From positions 1,670,501 through 1,734,500 of the forward strand of contig OZ024887.1 in NCBI GenBank assembly GCA_964017195.1: DNA of 64,000 nt. The letters are read 5' to 3'. The DNA is from Siderastrea radians (taxonomy: Eukaryota; Cnidaria; Anthozoa; Scleractinia; Rhizangiidae). A program made the translations under genes and the position numbers. Under the pieces are notes generated by a model. It worked only from the letters and a program-made list of their open reading frames with translations. It was not told the DNA's origin and did not search any database. Of the stretch, positions 47,539 through 54,745 are shown piece after piece (positions within the stretch are counted from its first letter, which is position 1; each line of letters starts with the position of its first letter).

Positions 47539-48962
47539 ATGCCAAAACACGCTCGTTGTGCGGTAGGATTTTGTGATAATGACAAAAGGTATCCTGAACT
47601 GGCTTATTTTAGATCCCATGTGGAGAATTTCACATATCACAAGTGGCCAGTCGACCCAAAACTCGCCGAAATATGGCGAAAGCAAGTAGCAAAGACACGA
47701 GGTGATATATTTAATCCTTCTCCTGGAGCTAGTGGGACTTTCGTCTGTTCAAATCATTTTCCACTGGGAAGAAGAACTCTTGAAGACCCTAAAACGGATT
47801 ACCCGTCGGTTTTTATGACTGTTTCCGATTATCTCCAAAAAAAATCACCTAAGAAAAGGAAAGCAAACAAGTTGCAAGAAGCCGGTCCTTCAAGATGCTT
47901 GTTGCCCAGCTTCAAAGAGTCAAATGAGGATGGTGAGGGAAGTGACGATACTGATGATGAAATGGAGACAGATACGGACTACTGTGTTTCAGTTCCTATG
48001 CAGTTCGAACAGCTAACAAGAGAAATGGAAGTTAAGGTGTATACAGGTCTGCCCTCAACTGAAACATTCAGGTTTTTATTCGATTATCTCAGTGAAAAGG
48101 CTCGGTTTATGCAATATTGGAGGGGTGGAAAGCAGACAACGAAAGAATCACCTCAACCACCTTCTCCTTTCGAGTTAGCTACTGGTTTTGTTAAAGGAAG
48201 ACCTGGGCCAGAAAGGAAGCTTAGACTCGAGCAGGAATTTTTGTTGACTCTAATGAAACTTAGACTTGCTCTTTTAACTATTGATTGGGGTTTCAGATTC
48301 CACGTTTCAGCTACCACTGTCAGTAGTATTTTCATTACTTGGGTCAAGCTTATGTCCAAGGAACTGTCAGTTTTAAATGTGTGGCCTAGTCGACAACAGG
48401 TTGAGAAAACCCTACCATCTTGTTTCAGAAAGCTATATCCCAAAGTAAGATGCATTATTGACTGCTTTGAGTGCTTCACAGAGACTCCAAGTGGACTTGA
48501 TTTGGCAGCAACTCTATGGAGTGAATATAAACATCACTACACTTTTTCAAAGTCCTTGTTGCAATCACCCCAAATGGAGCTATTTCGTATGTCTCCTCAT
48601 GTTATGGAGGCAGGGCATCTGATGTTTTTATTGTGAGAAACAGTGGATTTTTAAACATGGTTGAACCCTATGATGAAATCATGGCAGACAGGGGTTTCAA
48701 GATCAGAGAAGACTTGATGATGCACATGGCAACATTATGCATTCCACCTAGTTGTGCGTCATCTATGCAGCTGTTACCACGTGATGTCAGAGAAACATCA
48801 AACATTGCAAATGTCAGAATCTATGTGGAGCAAGCCATTGGACGACTGAAAGTGTTTCTCCTTCTCAAAAATGAACTGCCTATTACCCTGCTCCCCCTGG
48901 CTGATGATATTGTTTGTGTCTGCTGCTCTTTGTGTAACTTGCTTCCACCACTCTGTGTCTAA
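47539..48962 (+). pseudogene. THAP-domain PIF/Harbinger-type DDE transposase with a one-base deletion
   Basis: Residues 1-95 form a THAP zinc finger (C7, C12, C70, H73), a DNA-binding module. Residues around 165-200 (V-K-V-Y-T-G-L-P-S) and the helix-turn-helix (F-H-V-S-A-T-T-V-S-S-I-F) precede a DDE_4 domain. Its Asp residues are in R-C-I-I-D-C-F-E and I-M-A-D-R-G-F, and its Glu is in Y-V-E-Q-A-I-G-R-L-K. The frame changes inside the T-run at 48541-48546, where one T appears to be missing, and continues to 48962. This could be a real lesion or a sequencing error. It lies directly left of the viral element. Confidence 0.75.
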
Positions 48963-49170
48963 TATTTTTGTTTACAAATACGCTATCATGATTATAAAGT
49001 ACAGACTGGGTAGGTTTTTATTAGAAATGTTTTAAACTACAAATTACCAAGTAGAGTACCATAACAGTAGTAATGTAGGCTGGTTGAGGGTGATTTACCT
49101 CGCTTTCATGTTCCAAAAAACCTCGCTTTCATGTTGGGTCTCGATGTGAGGTCGAGGCATAGGGGAAATA
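48963..49170. other. Junction between the transposase element and the viral element
   Basis: The viral terminal inverted repeat would be expected here or slightly further left. It cannot be defined because the other end is outside the window. CCTCGCTTTCATGTT occurs twice at about 49099-49137. Confidence 0.3.
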
Positions 49171-49676
49171 CGTCACGAGATCTTAGGTTTATTATTAATT
49201 ATGATTGCATTGGTTTGTTTGTCGGTAACGGCGTCATTTTGGTTCATGTCTGAAGCGTGTAAGGGTGAAATTATGAAGCCACGTCGAAGACCTTTGCGAT
49301 GTTTGGATTCTTTTCAGAATATTTTTGGACGAGAAGCATTGCGTTTAATAACAAGACCCGAGAGATCACATTTGGCTCGATTGGCCGAGAGGATCAGAGA
49401 AAGAAGAGAAGAAACGTGGCGTACGTCACGAGATCTTAGGTTTATTATTAATTATGATTGCATTGGTTTGTTTGTAGGTAACGGCGTCATTTTGGTTCAT
49501 GTCTGAAGCGTGTAAGGGTGAAATTATGAAGCCACGTCGAAGACCTTTGCGATGTTTGGCTTCTTTTCAGAATATTTTTGGTCGAGAAGGATTGAGTTTA
49601 ATTACAAGACCCGAGAGATCACATTTGGCTCGATTGGCCGAGAGGATGAGAGAAAGACGAGAAGAAACTTGGCGTG
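49171..49676. repeat. 253-bp tandem duplication covering a gene start
   Basis: The segment starting CGTCACGAGATCTTAGG at 49171 is repeated from 49424 with few differences. Both copies contain the upstream sequence and first about 60 codons of the same gene. Only the second copy continues into the full gene. Confidence 0.85.
49246..49506 (+). CDS. Truncated duplicate of the 167-aa accessory gene
   Basis: This frame begins at the ATG of the first tandem copy and matches the first 58 residues of the gene at 49499 with four or five substitutions. It then runs out into the upstream sequence of the second copy, giving 86 residues with an unrelated hydrophobic tail. It is probably a by-product of the duplication. 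Confidence 0.5.
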   Translation: MSEACKGEIMKPRRRPLRCLDSFQNIFGREALRLITRPERSHLARLAERIRERREETWRTSRDLRFIINYDCIGLFVGNGVILVHV

Positions 49677-50002
49677 TATTGAATCGAGATCGCGTGGCGG
49701 CTTTTATTGAATTGGTGACCCTTGTCTGGGTCGATGAAGAAAATTGCATCCGTCACGCTTCAGAGAGAGGAACTGCGGATGAATCCCTCACGTGGACATT
49801 ACTGAATCATGTGTTGCCATTTTGTTCACGACATTGCAACGACTTTTCAACGGTGGCAAAGTGGGCAAGACCGATGTTTATGAAAGACTTTGAAAAAATG
49901 AGAACGTGTTTGGATGTTAAATTTCCAGACTTGCGTGAAACATCGAGACATTGGCGTAAGGTTTGTCATTATTATGAGGGAATATGGAAAGACAATCAAT
50001 AA
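49499..50002 (+). CDS. Accessory protein of unknown function, 167 aa
   Basis: The start is the ATG at 49499, conserved in the upstream tandem copy. The protein is basic at its N-terminus (K-P-R-R-R-P-L-R) and then mostly helical, with an Arg/Glu-rich amphipathic stretch (about residues 40-60). It ends in a Trp/His/Tyr-rich segment (H-W-R-K-V-C-H-Y-Y). No known domain is recognised. It is the outermost gene on the left flank of the viral element and converges on the RVRF-motif gene, with which it shares a short 3' intergenic space. Confidence 0.55.
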   Translation: MSEACKGEIMKPRRRPLRCLASFQNIFGREGLSLITRPERSHLARLAERMRERREETWRVLNRDRVAAFIELVTLVWVDEENCIRHASERGTADESLTWTLLNHVLPFCSRHCNDFSTVAKWARPMFMKDFEKMRTCLDVKFPDLRETSRHWRKVCHYYEGIWKDNQ

Positions 50003-50052
50003 GACATATAGCGTGACGTTTTCATGTTTATTATTTAACCCAAGTAGAAAAA

Positions 50053-50307
50053 TTACAAATGTTTATTAGCTTTATCTAACAATTGTTGTAAACGCACACG
50101 TTTTTTGTCACTGAATTTTTCTTTTCGTTGACTATGAATTAAATGCATGTATTTTTTCAGTCGTTTTCGTTTTGATTGAAAAGGAGAAGATCTCACAGTT
50201 ATGTCTTCCTCCGAAACAAGAGGTTCAAATCGGAGTAAATAAAAAGTGTTATTGCTCATGACAGGAGTGTAAGTTTTGACTTGGTTTGAAAAACGAACAC
50301 GCTTCAT
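50053..50307 (-). CDS. Small basic protein with RVRF (PP1-docking-type) motif, 84 aa
   Basis: The product starts M-K-R-V-R-F-S-N-Q-V. K/R-V-x-F is the classical docking motif for protein phosphatase 1. The arrangement V-R-F-S-x-x-V near the start is like the PP1-binding core of PPP1R15/GADD34-type regulators. The C-terminal half is strongly basic and helical (K-R-K-R-L-K-K-Y, then Q-R-K-E-K-F-S). A host-phosphatase-targeting role is an inference. The gene follows the SLOG gene by three bases and is probably co-transcribed. AATAAA on the minus strand at about 50027 is a likely polyadenylation signal. Confidence 0.6.
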   Translation of the reverse strand: MKRVRFSNQVKTYTPVMSNNTFYLLRFEPLVSEEDITVRSSPFQSKRKRLKKYMHLIHSQRKEKFSDKKRVRLQQLLDKANKHL

Positions 50308-50310
50308 GTT

Positions 50311-50991
50311 TTACAAATGAAGTCCTTCCAGCTCTAGTCTTACTTGCTCAATGTTTTCGGATAGACAGAATGTTCTCTGGAACAAGTTCTTGATTGCTGC
50401 CCTTGTTGTAGGAGTAATGTCTCGCGAACCAACCACAGCACTGCTCTGATGAAGGGTGGGTAGTCGAAGAGTGCCCCAGGGTTTAAATGATGTCACTTTT
50501 TTGAGACAGGAGTTTTCGATGTTGTAGGTATTTTCTGACCGATACCACTGATTGGTGTTGGTGTCAAACAGGAAGACTTCTTTACCCTGATCTATGGCTA
50601 ATTGCACAGTCCACCCAGTTCCTCCTTCCACTCTTTTTTTGTCTGCACACAGTTTTCCAAAGGCAAAGACGGTATGGGCTTTTCTGGCAATGTGGTAATT
50701 GCGCTGCAAGAGGGAGAGAGTGTAAAAGTGAGTTGGAACACGTTTACACAACTTGTGAGCAGCAGCACCTATGGCAGGATCGGCTTGTATCAACACTTCG
50801 ACAGAAGCAGGTGAAGTGAACTTTGCACGGGGATGATTTGGCGGAACAATCACTTCAATTTGCATTCCATATTCCCTGGCCATTTCCTCTGCTAGGGTGT
50901 CTGTTCCGTCTGCACCCCCCGTATACAATACATGTCCATGACCAATAGTCAATTGCATTTCTTCTTCATTAGTCATCATGTTTGGAGGCAT
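50311..50991 (-). CDS. SLOG-superfamily (YspA/DprA-like) nucleotide-binding protein, 226 aa
   Basis: The start is the ATG at 50991. Residues 20-132 form a Rossmann-like SLOG domain: strand V-L-Y-T then G-G-A-D-G-T-D (25-31), a second strand I-E-V-I-V-P, R-N at 97-98, V-F-A-F-G-K, and G-G-T-G-W-T (123-128) before a helix and a final strand. These are the ligand-binding positions of YspA-type SLOG proteins. Such domains bind nucleotides or nucleotide-derived signals and are known mostly from bacteria, phages and TRPM channels. The C-terminal 70 residues are unassigned. It is transcribed from the divergent promoter shared with the GRF gene. Confidence 0.75.
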   Translation of the reverse strand: MPPNMMTNEEEMQLTIGHGHVLYTGGADGTDTLAEEMAREYGMQIEVIVPPNHPRAKFTSPASVEVLIQADPAIGAAAHKLCKRVPTHFYTLSLLQRNYHIARKAHTVFAFGKLCADKKRVEGGTGWTVQLAIDQGKEVFLFDTNTNQWYRSENTYNIENSCLKKVTSFKPWGTLRLPTLHQSSAVVGSRDITPTTRAAIKNLFQRTFCLSENIEQVRLELEGLHL

Positions 50992-51379
50992 TTTACCTGA
51001 GTTCTCTCTCTCTCTTCTTCGTCTTTTTTGAGAATGAAGAAACAAGTTAAGAAAACACCGAATTTATGGACAAAATGATCAAGTGAAACAACCAATCAGA
51101 AAAACAGTTTCCTTATATAGGCAAAGCGTGGGGTATTGAGGAACCAATGAAAAAACATATTAACTGACCAATTGGAAACAGTTTTTCCTTATATGGTTAA
51201 TGTGAGAGGTATTTTCTGACCAATGAAAAAACAGAACGAAAGGAACCAATCGCGATTAAGTATGTCCTTATATGGATATTTGATCAAGTTTTGAAAACCA
51301 ATCAGAATTAAAAGTGATTGTATAAAGGACGACTAAGTTGAAGGGAAAAATCACAGTTGAGAAGAGAAGTTTCAGAAAG
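50992..51379. promoter_or_regulatory. Divergent promoter with repeated CCAAT and CCTTATATGG boxes
   Basis: CCAAT occurs at 51092, 51144, 51168 (within palindromic CCAATTGG), 51220, 51246 and 51298. CCTTATATGG occurs at 51187-51196 and 51266-51275, with CCTTATATAGG at 51111-51121. CC(A/T)6GG is the serum-response-factor CArG box. The boxes alternate at roughly 75-bp intervals. TATAAAG at 51321 sits about 60 bases before the GRF gene ATG. On the minus strand the 51111 box reads CTATATAAGG and could be the TATA box of the SLOG gene. Confidence 0.7.
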
Positions 51380-52600
51380 ATGGCTGAAGTCGAATTTGTT
51401 GGCGAAGTGCCTTCCAGAAAGAGAAAAGGTGGTTCTCACACGGACAAGAACAAGAAGAAGAAGAGAGAGCCCACGATTGAAATTCTTGAGAGCCCGATCG
51501 CCCCTGTTGAAGTTCAGTCACCTGCTGAAGAGGAAACGGCTGCGGCTGTTCAAGAGTTGTTGAACGAATTGAACCAAATTCAAGTTGAAGATTATTCAAC
51601 TCCTTTGGAAAACGTGGCTGCTTTTACGTTCGACAACAACAGCTCTGAAGAAAAAGAGAAAGTCGCTGATGAGAAGAAGAATGAAATGTCTCTCGATGAG
51701 CGTTTCAAGAAGGCAGTGAAGTCTGTGGAGGTCTTTGACACCGTGGAAGATTTTGAGAAATACCTTGATGGTGAAAAGAGAAAAGCGCTCAAATCTCGAA
51801 TGATGTGCAAAAAACTAGAATCAGAGGATTCCGATGTGGACTACGGCAACGTGTCCCCGGTGCCTGGTGTGATTCCAAAGTTGAACTCAAACCTCAAACC
51901 CAAAAAAACAAAAGAGGACGACGGATTGGCAAGAATGGTGAGACTGAGTACCATGTTCCAAAGCCCGGGATTTCTGAAGGACAAACCCTCCCCAAAAGTG
52001 CAACCCCCACCCAACAAGACTGACTACATGGTTTGTCTGCGACACGACGTGCATTTGGAGAAACGAGTGTCCAAAGGGGGATGGCATTACGTGAAATGTC
52101 CCAGACAACCCTGCCTCCTCTTTTGCCCTGAAGATAGTGCTGAAGAGTACATGAGACAAGTGTACAGGAATGTCCACCCCACCATTTGCGATAAGTGGGA
52201 AACCCTGGTCTGCTTCTGTCGTCAACCCGTTACCATTCGTCAAAGTAGTTCAGAGAAGAACCCTGGACGATTGTACGTTGGTTGTTCCAGTTCTGGAAAA
52301 AAGTGCAAGTTCTTCAATTGGACCGATCTCCCCCTGACTGAAAAGTACCTGAAATGGTTTGACGAAAAAAAAGATCTCCCTCAAGTCAATGGAAACACAT
52401 GGGGGGAACAGTTTACAGAGAAAGATCTGCAGTTGTTGAGAGCCATCAAAGAAAAAGACCGAGTGGTCGATAATGTGGTATCACCATCAGTACTGTCACC
52501 ACCAGCACTTCCACCACCCAAGTACTCAGATAGAGAAGACGTGTGGAGGCGAACCCTTGCTTCTGCACGATGGGGAGGACGATCAGACTATGCTGCCTGA
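51380..52600 (+). CDS. GRF zinc-finger protein, 406 aa (probable early regulatory protein)
   Basis: The start is the ATG at 51380 (M-A-E-V-E-F). The N-terminal half is charged and low-complexity, with a basic K-N-K-K-K-K-R nuclear-localisation-like stretch. Around residues 217-255 there is a C-x2-H...G-W-H-Y-V-K-C-P...C-L-L-F-C zinc module. At about 277-315 follows a GRF finger: C-F-C, then N-P-G-R-L-Y-V-G-C and C-K-F-F-N-W. GRF fingers bind single-stranded or structured DNA/RNA. The tail is Pro-rich. A polyadenylation signal AATAAAG lies at about 52668. A role in DNA replication or repair is inferred. Confidence 0.7.
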   Translation: MAEVEFVGEVPSRKRKGGSHTDKNKKKKREPTIEILESPIAPVEVQSPAEEETAAAVQELLNELNQIQVEDYSTPLENVAAFTFDNNSSEEKEKVADEKKNEMSLDERFKKAVKSVEVFDTVEDFEKYLDGEKRKALKSRMMCKKLESEDSDVDYGNVSPVPGVIPKLNSNLKPKKTKEDDGLARMVRLSTMFQSPGFLKDKPSPKVQPPPNKTDYMVCLRHDVHLEKRVSKGGWHYVKCPRQPCLLFCPEDSAEEYMRQVYRNVHPTICDKWETLVCFCRQPVTIRQSSSEKNPGRLYVGCSSSGKKCKFFNWTDLPLTEKYLKWFDEKKDLPQVNGNTWGEQFTEKDLQLLRAIKEKDRVVDNVVSPSVLSPPALPPPKYSDREDVWRRTLASARWGGRSDYAA

Positions 52601-52691
52601 TTGACATGAACTGATTTGAATTGTTTTATTATTTTGAATGTATCTTTTAAAAGTGTGTGTAATGAGAATAAAGATCATTTTGAACGAAAAA

Positions 52692-53042
52692 ATGGAAAGT
52701 GTTTTCATGCGTGTTGCATGGGACTGTTTGTGGGAATGGGGAGGATCTCTTGTGCAATGGGTTTGTCACAAGTCCCTTTGTCAGTGTTTGTACGAAAGAC
52801 AAGAAGAAGAAAATAGGATACCCATTCCCGATTATGTTGACGAGACACACCCGCTCCAAGTTTTTGAAGAAACCCATGTCGAATTGAATTTGTACCGTTG
52901 GATGGTATTTGTGTTGTGGTTGCAACATCATCCTGACGCTTGGCGCTGGTATCGAATCATTCAAAAGACGCACCCCTCTCGTATTCCTTCAATACCTACC
53001 CTGTTGAATGAGCTATGGCACCTCGAAAGAAGAAGTCCGTGA
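52692..53042 (+). CDS. Trp-rich accessory protein of unknown function, 116 aa
   Basis: The likely start is the ATG at 52692. An in-frame ATG at 52638 lies within the preceding gene's 3' region, before its AATAAA. The product is rich in Trp (W-D-C-L-W-E-W, then W-M-V-F-V-L-W-L, W-R-W-Y) and has one hydrophobic helix around residues 70-82. No domain is recognised. Its last 28 bases overlap the integrase-domain gene. Confidence 0.5.
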   Translation: MESVFMRVAWDCLWEWGGSLVQWVCHKSLCQCLYERQEEENRIPIPDYVDETHPLQVFEETHVELNLYRWMVFVLWLQHHPDAWRWYRIIQKTHPSRIPSIPTLLNELWHLERRSP

Positions 53043-53266
53043 AAAAAGTATCCGTGGCACAAGCATTGCTCAAGCGTTATCACGATCCAAAAGCGAAGGG
53101 TAGTTTGGGAGGAATTCAAAGATTTGCCAAGGCATGGGGAGTACCGTTGAAAGTGGCACAGAATCTATTGAAGCGGGATTTAGCTTACACCCTGCATAAA
53201 CCACGCCGACGTCGTTTTCCATTGCACCCATTCATATTAACCCCGGTTTGCGTCAAGTGTGTATGA
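53015..53266 (+). CDS. Free-standing integrase N-terminal domain, 83 aa
   Basis: The product resembles the DNA-binding N-terminal region of Polinton integrases: L-L-K-R-Y-H-D-P-K-A-K-G-S-L-G-G-I-Q near residue 18, then Y-T-L-H-K-P-R-R-R-R-F-P near residue 60. The frame ends about 15 residues later with no catalytic D-D-E core. The true integrase gene is elsewhere (its C-terminus is at 63797-64000, opposite strand), so this is a separate short gene. It might bind element DNA or modulate integration. It overlaps the preceding gene and has an ATGA overlap with the next. Confidence 0.7.
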   Translation: MAPRKKKSVKKVSVAQALLKRYHDPKAKGSLGGIQRFAKAWGVPLKVAQNLLKRDLAYTLHKPRRRRFPLHPFILTPVCVKCV

Positions 53267-53760
53267 TATTGGATATCGAAGGTTTCGTTCTCCGAGGGAA
53301 TAGAGTGATTGTTCGCGAAGTGGGATGGTGCGACATGAATGGATTTTCGGATAGCTTTCATTTTAAACCTGAAGTTCAATACAACTCTTTATCTCCGAGG
53401 GATAAGCGGACTGTGAGTTACGTGTTCCACAACATCCACGCGCTTCCTTTTGAAGCACGCTCACAAGAGAATGCCGCCGAGGGGTATTTGGTCGAGTTTG
53501 TAGTGAAAACGTTGCACGAGAAACTCTCTTCCCTCGATAAAGATGTCGCCTACAAGGGAGGAACAATTGAAAAACAGTTATTGTCCCGATTGAATATTCC
53601 ACACGTTGATTTGGAAGCTTATGATTGTCCCAAAGCCAACTGTTTGCTTTGGAACGGATTCGAACCTCTTTTTGATTGTGGTCATCACACTCATTCTCAT
53701 TCCCATTGCCCTCGAGTGGAAACGTATTTGTTTTACCAATGGATGACTTGTCATTCTTGA
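53263..53760 (+). CDS. Possible DEDD-nuclease-like protein, 165 aa
   Basis: The start is the ATG at 53263, overlapping the previous stop as ATGA. The N-terminus I-L-D-I-E-G-F followed by R-E-V-G-W-C-D resembles the first strands of RNase H-fold DEDD exonuclease-like proteins with an early Asp-x-Glu. Around residue 105 comes A-Y-K-G-G-T-I-E-K-Q-L-L. A C-G-H-H-T-H-S-H-S-H-C-P cluster near residue 145 suggests metal binding. Similar uncharacterised proteins occur in insect and cnidarian repeats, so the fold call is tentative. A GTGAGT at 53413, at codon phase 0, could be a donor to the downstream mini-exon array. Confidence 0.5.
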   Translation: MILDIEGFVLRGNRVIVREVGWCDMNGFSDSFHFKPEVQYNSLSPRDKRTVSYVFHNIHALPFEARSQENAAEGYLVEFVVKTLHEKLSSLDKDVAYKGGTIEKQLLSRLNIPHVDLEAYDCPKANCLLWNGFEPLFDCGHHTHSHSHCPRVETYLFYQWMTCHS

Positions 53761-53775
53761 TAGGTAATGGAAGAA

Positions 53776-53805
53776 ATGAACACGTACCAGAATATCTGGC
53801 ATTGA
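53776..53805 (+). pseudogene. Mini-exon unit 1 (9 codons)
   Basis: YAG at 53761-53763, ATG at 53776. The frame ends right after W-H, the first conserved residues, so the CxxC part is missing. This is a degenerate unit. Confidence 0.55.
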
Positions 53806-53843
53806 TAAAAAAACTTTTGTTATTTAAATAGGTGATTAAAGAA

Positions 53844-53996
53844 ATGGAGGCGTCAATGATTTGGTGTTCTTATTGTCATCAATTTCACTATGAAAAACAT
53901 TTGGAAGACGAATGTCAACATCGTCGTTTTTTATGTGGTGCTCTTCGTGCCAGAAGTGTTGCGTTTTTAATGACGAAAAGCTTTTGTGATTTTTGA
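53844..53996 (+). CDS. Mini-exon unit 2: 50-aa CxxC peptide
   Basis: YAG ends at 53831 and ATG is at 53844. The peptide has I-W-C-S-Y-C-H-Q-F-H-Y-E-K-H near its start, then C-Q-H-R-R-F-L-C-G. That gives two Cys pairs and several His residues, compatible with one zinc site. Its stop overlaps the next unit's acceptor tract (TTTTGATAG). Confidence 0.6.
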   Translation: MEASMIWCSYCHQFHYEKHLEDECQHRRFLCGALRARSVAFLMTKSFCDF

Positions 53997-54011
53997 TAGG
54001 TGTTGGAAGAA

Positions 54012-54146
54012 ATGGAACTGCCAACAACATTGATTTGGTGTTCTTATTGTGAACAATATCACTTTAAAAAACATTCAGACAATAAACCCGAGATGATGTG
54101 GTGTTGGCTGTGTTGTGCACATCATCCATTTATTCGAATTTATTGA
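54012..54146 (+). CDS. Mini-exon unit 3: 44-aa CxxC peptide
   Basis: YAG ends at 53999 and ATG is at 54012. The first pair I-W-C-S-Y-C-E-Q-Y-H-F-K-K-H is clearly related to unit 2. A second Cys cluster, M-W-C-W-L-C-C-A-H-H, follows. Together they could form a small zinc-binding fold. Confidence 0.6.
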   Translation: MELPTTLIWCSYCEQYHFKKHSDNKPEMMWCWLCCAHHPFIRIY

Positions 54147-54166
54147 CTTTGTAGGTGATTTCAGAA

Positions 54167-54272
54167 ATGTGGTCATCGTCTTTTTTTCCGTCGGTGCTAT
54201 TGGTGTAATAGATATCACCTGTTGGCATCTACTCGATTACTGAAAAGGATTTGTGACGATCTTTTCAGGTGA
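54167..54272 (+). pseudogene. Mini-exon unit 4, frame-shifted after the ATG
   Basis: YAG ends at 54154 and ATG is at 54167, but the ATG frame gives only 13 residues. The related Cys segment (C-G-H-R-L-F-F-R-R-C-Y-W-C-N-R-Y-H) is intact in the next frame and ends in the unit 5 acceptor. One base change in length separates the two. Confidence 0.5.
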
Positions 54273-54475
54273 TGACCCAAATGACAAAGGAAAAGTGGCA
54301 TCGCTTTAGTTGTGTTCGATGTGAAATTGATTTTTATTGTAAATTTCAACGGTGGAAAAAACAAGTGGCTATTGTACGCATGATGAGAGTGTATTTGAAA
54401 AGTAAACGAACTTGTTTCTTATCGTTTTCAGGTCCACGTTCAGATGGACTTCTTACTCGATTGGCATTACTCTAA
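54272..54475 (+). CDS. Mini-exon unit 5: 67-aa WH-CxxC peptide
   Basis: YAG ends at 54268, and the conserved-position ATG is 54281, with an in-frame ATG at 54272. The motif is W-H-R-F-S-C-V-R-C-E-I-D-F-Y, followed by a basic helix. The frame runs through the acceptor of unit 6. Confidence 0.6.
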   Translation: MTQMTKEKWHRFSCVRCEIDFYCKFQRWKKQVAIVRMMRVYLKSKRTCFLSFSGPRSDGLLTRLALL

Positions 54476-54581
54476 GTGTCATCAGTGTTACTTTAGGTTT
54501 AGACACATTTATAAAAATAAACAGAATTTCTCGTATTATTCCACATTATCCGACATGGCAGATTGTAAGTTTAAAACGTAG
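54444..54581 (+). CDS. Mini-exon unit 6: 45-aa WH-CxxC peptide
   Basis: YAG ends at 54431 and ATG is at 54444. The motif is W-H-Y-S-K-C-H-Q-C-Y-F-R-F-R-H, then a basic/aromatic tail. Its first 25 bases, from TTTTCAGGTCCACGTTCAGA, are identical to unit 7, a sign of recent duplication. Confidence 0.6.
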   Translation: MDFLLDWHYSKCHQCYFRFRHIYKNKQNFSYYSTLSDMADCKFKT

Positions 54582-54596
54582 TACACATGATGAGAG

Positions 54597-54728
54597 TGTT
54601 CAGGTCATGAGTGTCATGAGTGTGTCATGAGTGTCACGAGTGTCATGAGTGTTCATGAGAGTGTTCAGGTCATGAGTGTCATGAGTGTGTCATGAGTGTC
54701 ACGAGTGTCATGAGTGTTCATGAGCGTT
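54597..54728 (+). repeat. Two 64-bp tandem units built of TCATGAGTG sub-repeats
   Basis: GTTCAGGTCATGAGTGTCAT, continuing in TGAGTG repeats, occurs twice between units 6 and 7. It contains further CAGGT motifs and could expand or shrink the array. Confidence 0.75.
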
Positions 54729-54745
54729 TTCAGGTCCACGTTCAG

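Noticed and set aside
48963..49170. Polinton terminal inverted repeat
   Set aside because: No inverted partner exists within the window because the right end of the element is missing, so no repeat could be defined.
49499..50002. Bcl-2-like apoptosis inhibitor
   Set aside because: The protein is helical and similar in size, but no BH1 (N-W-G-R) or BH2 pattern could be found.
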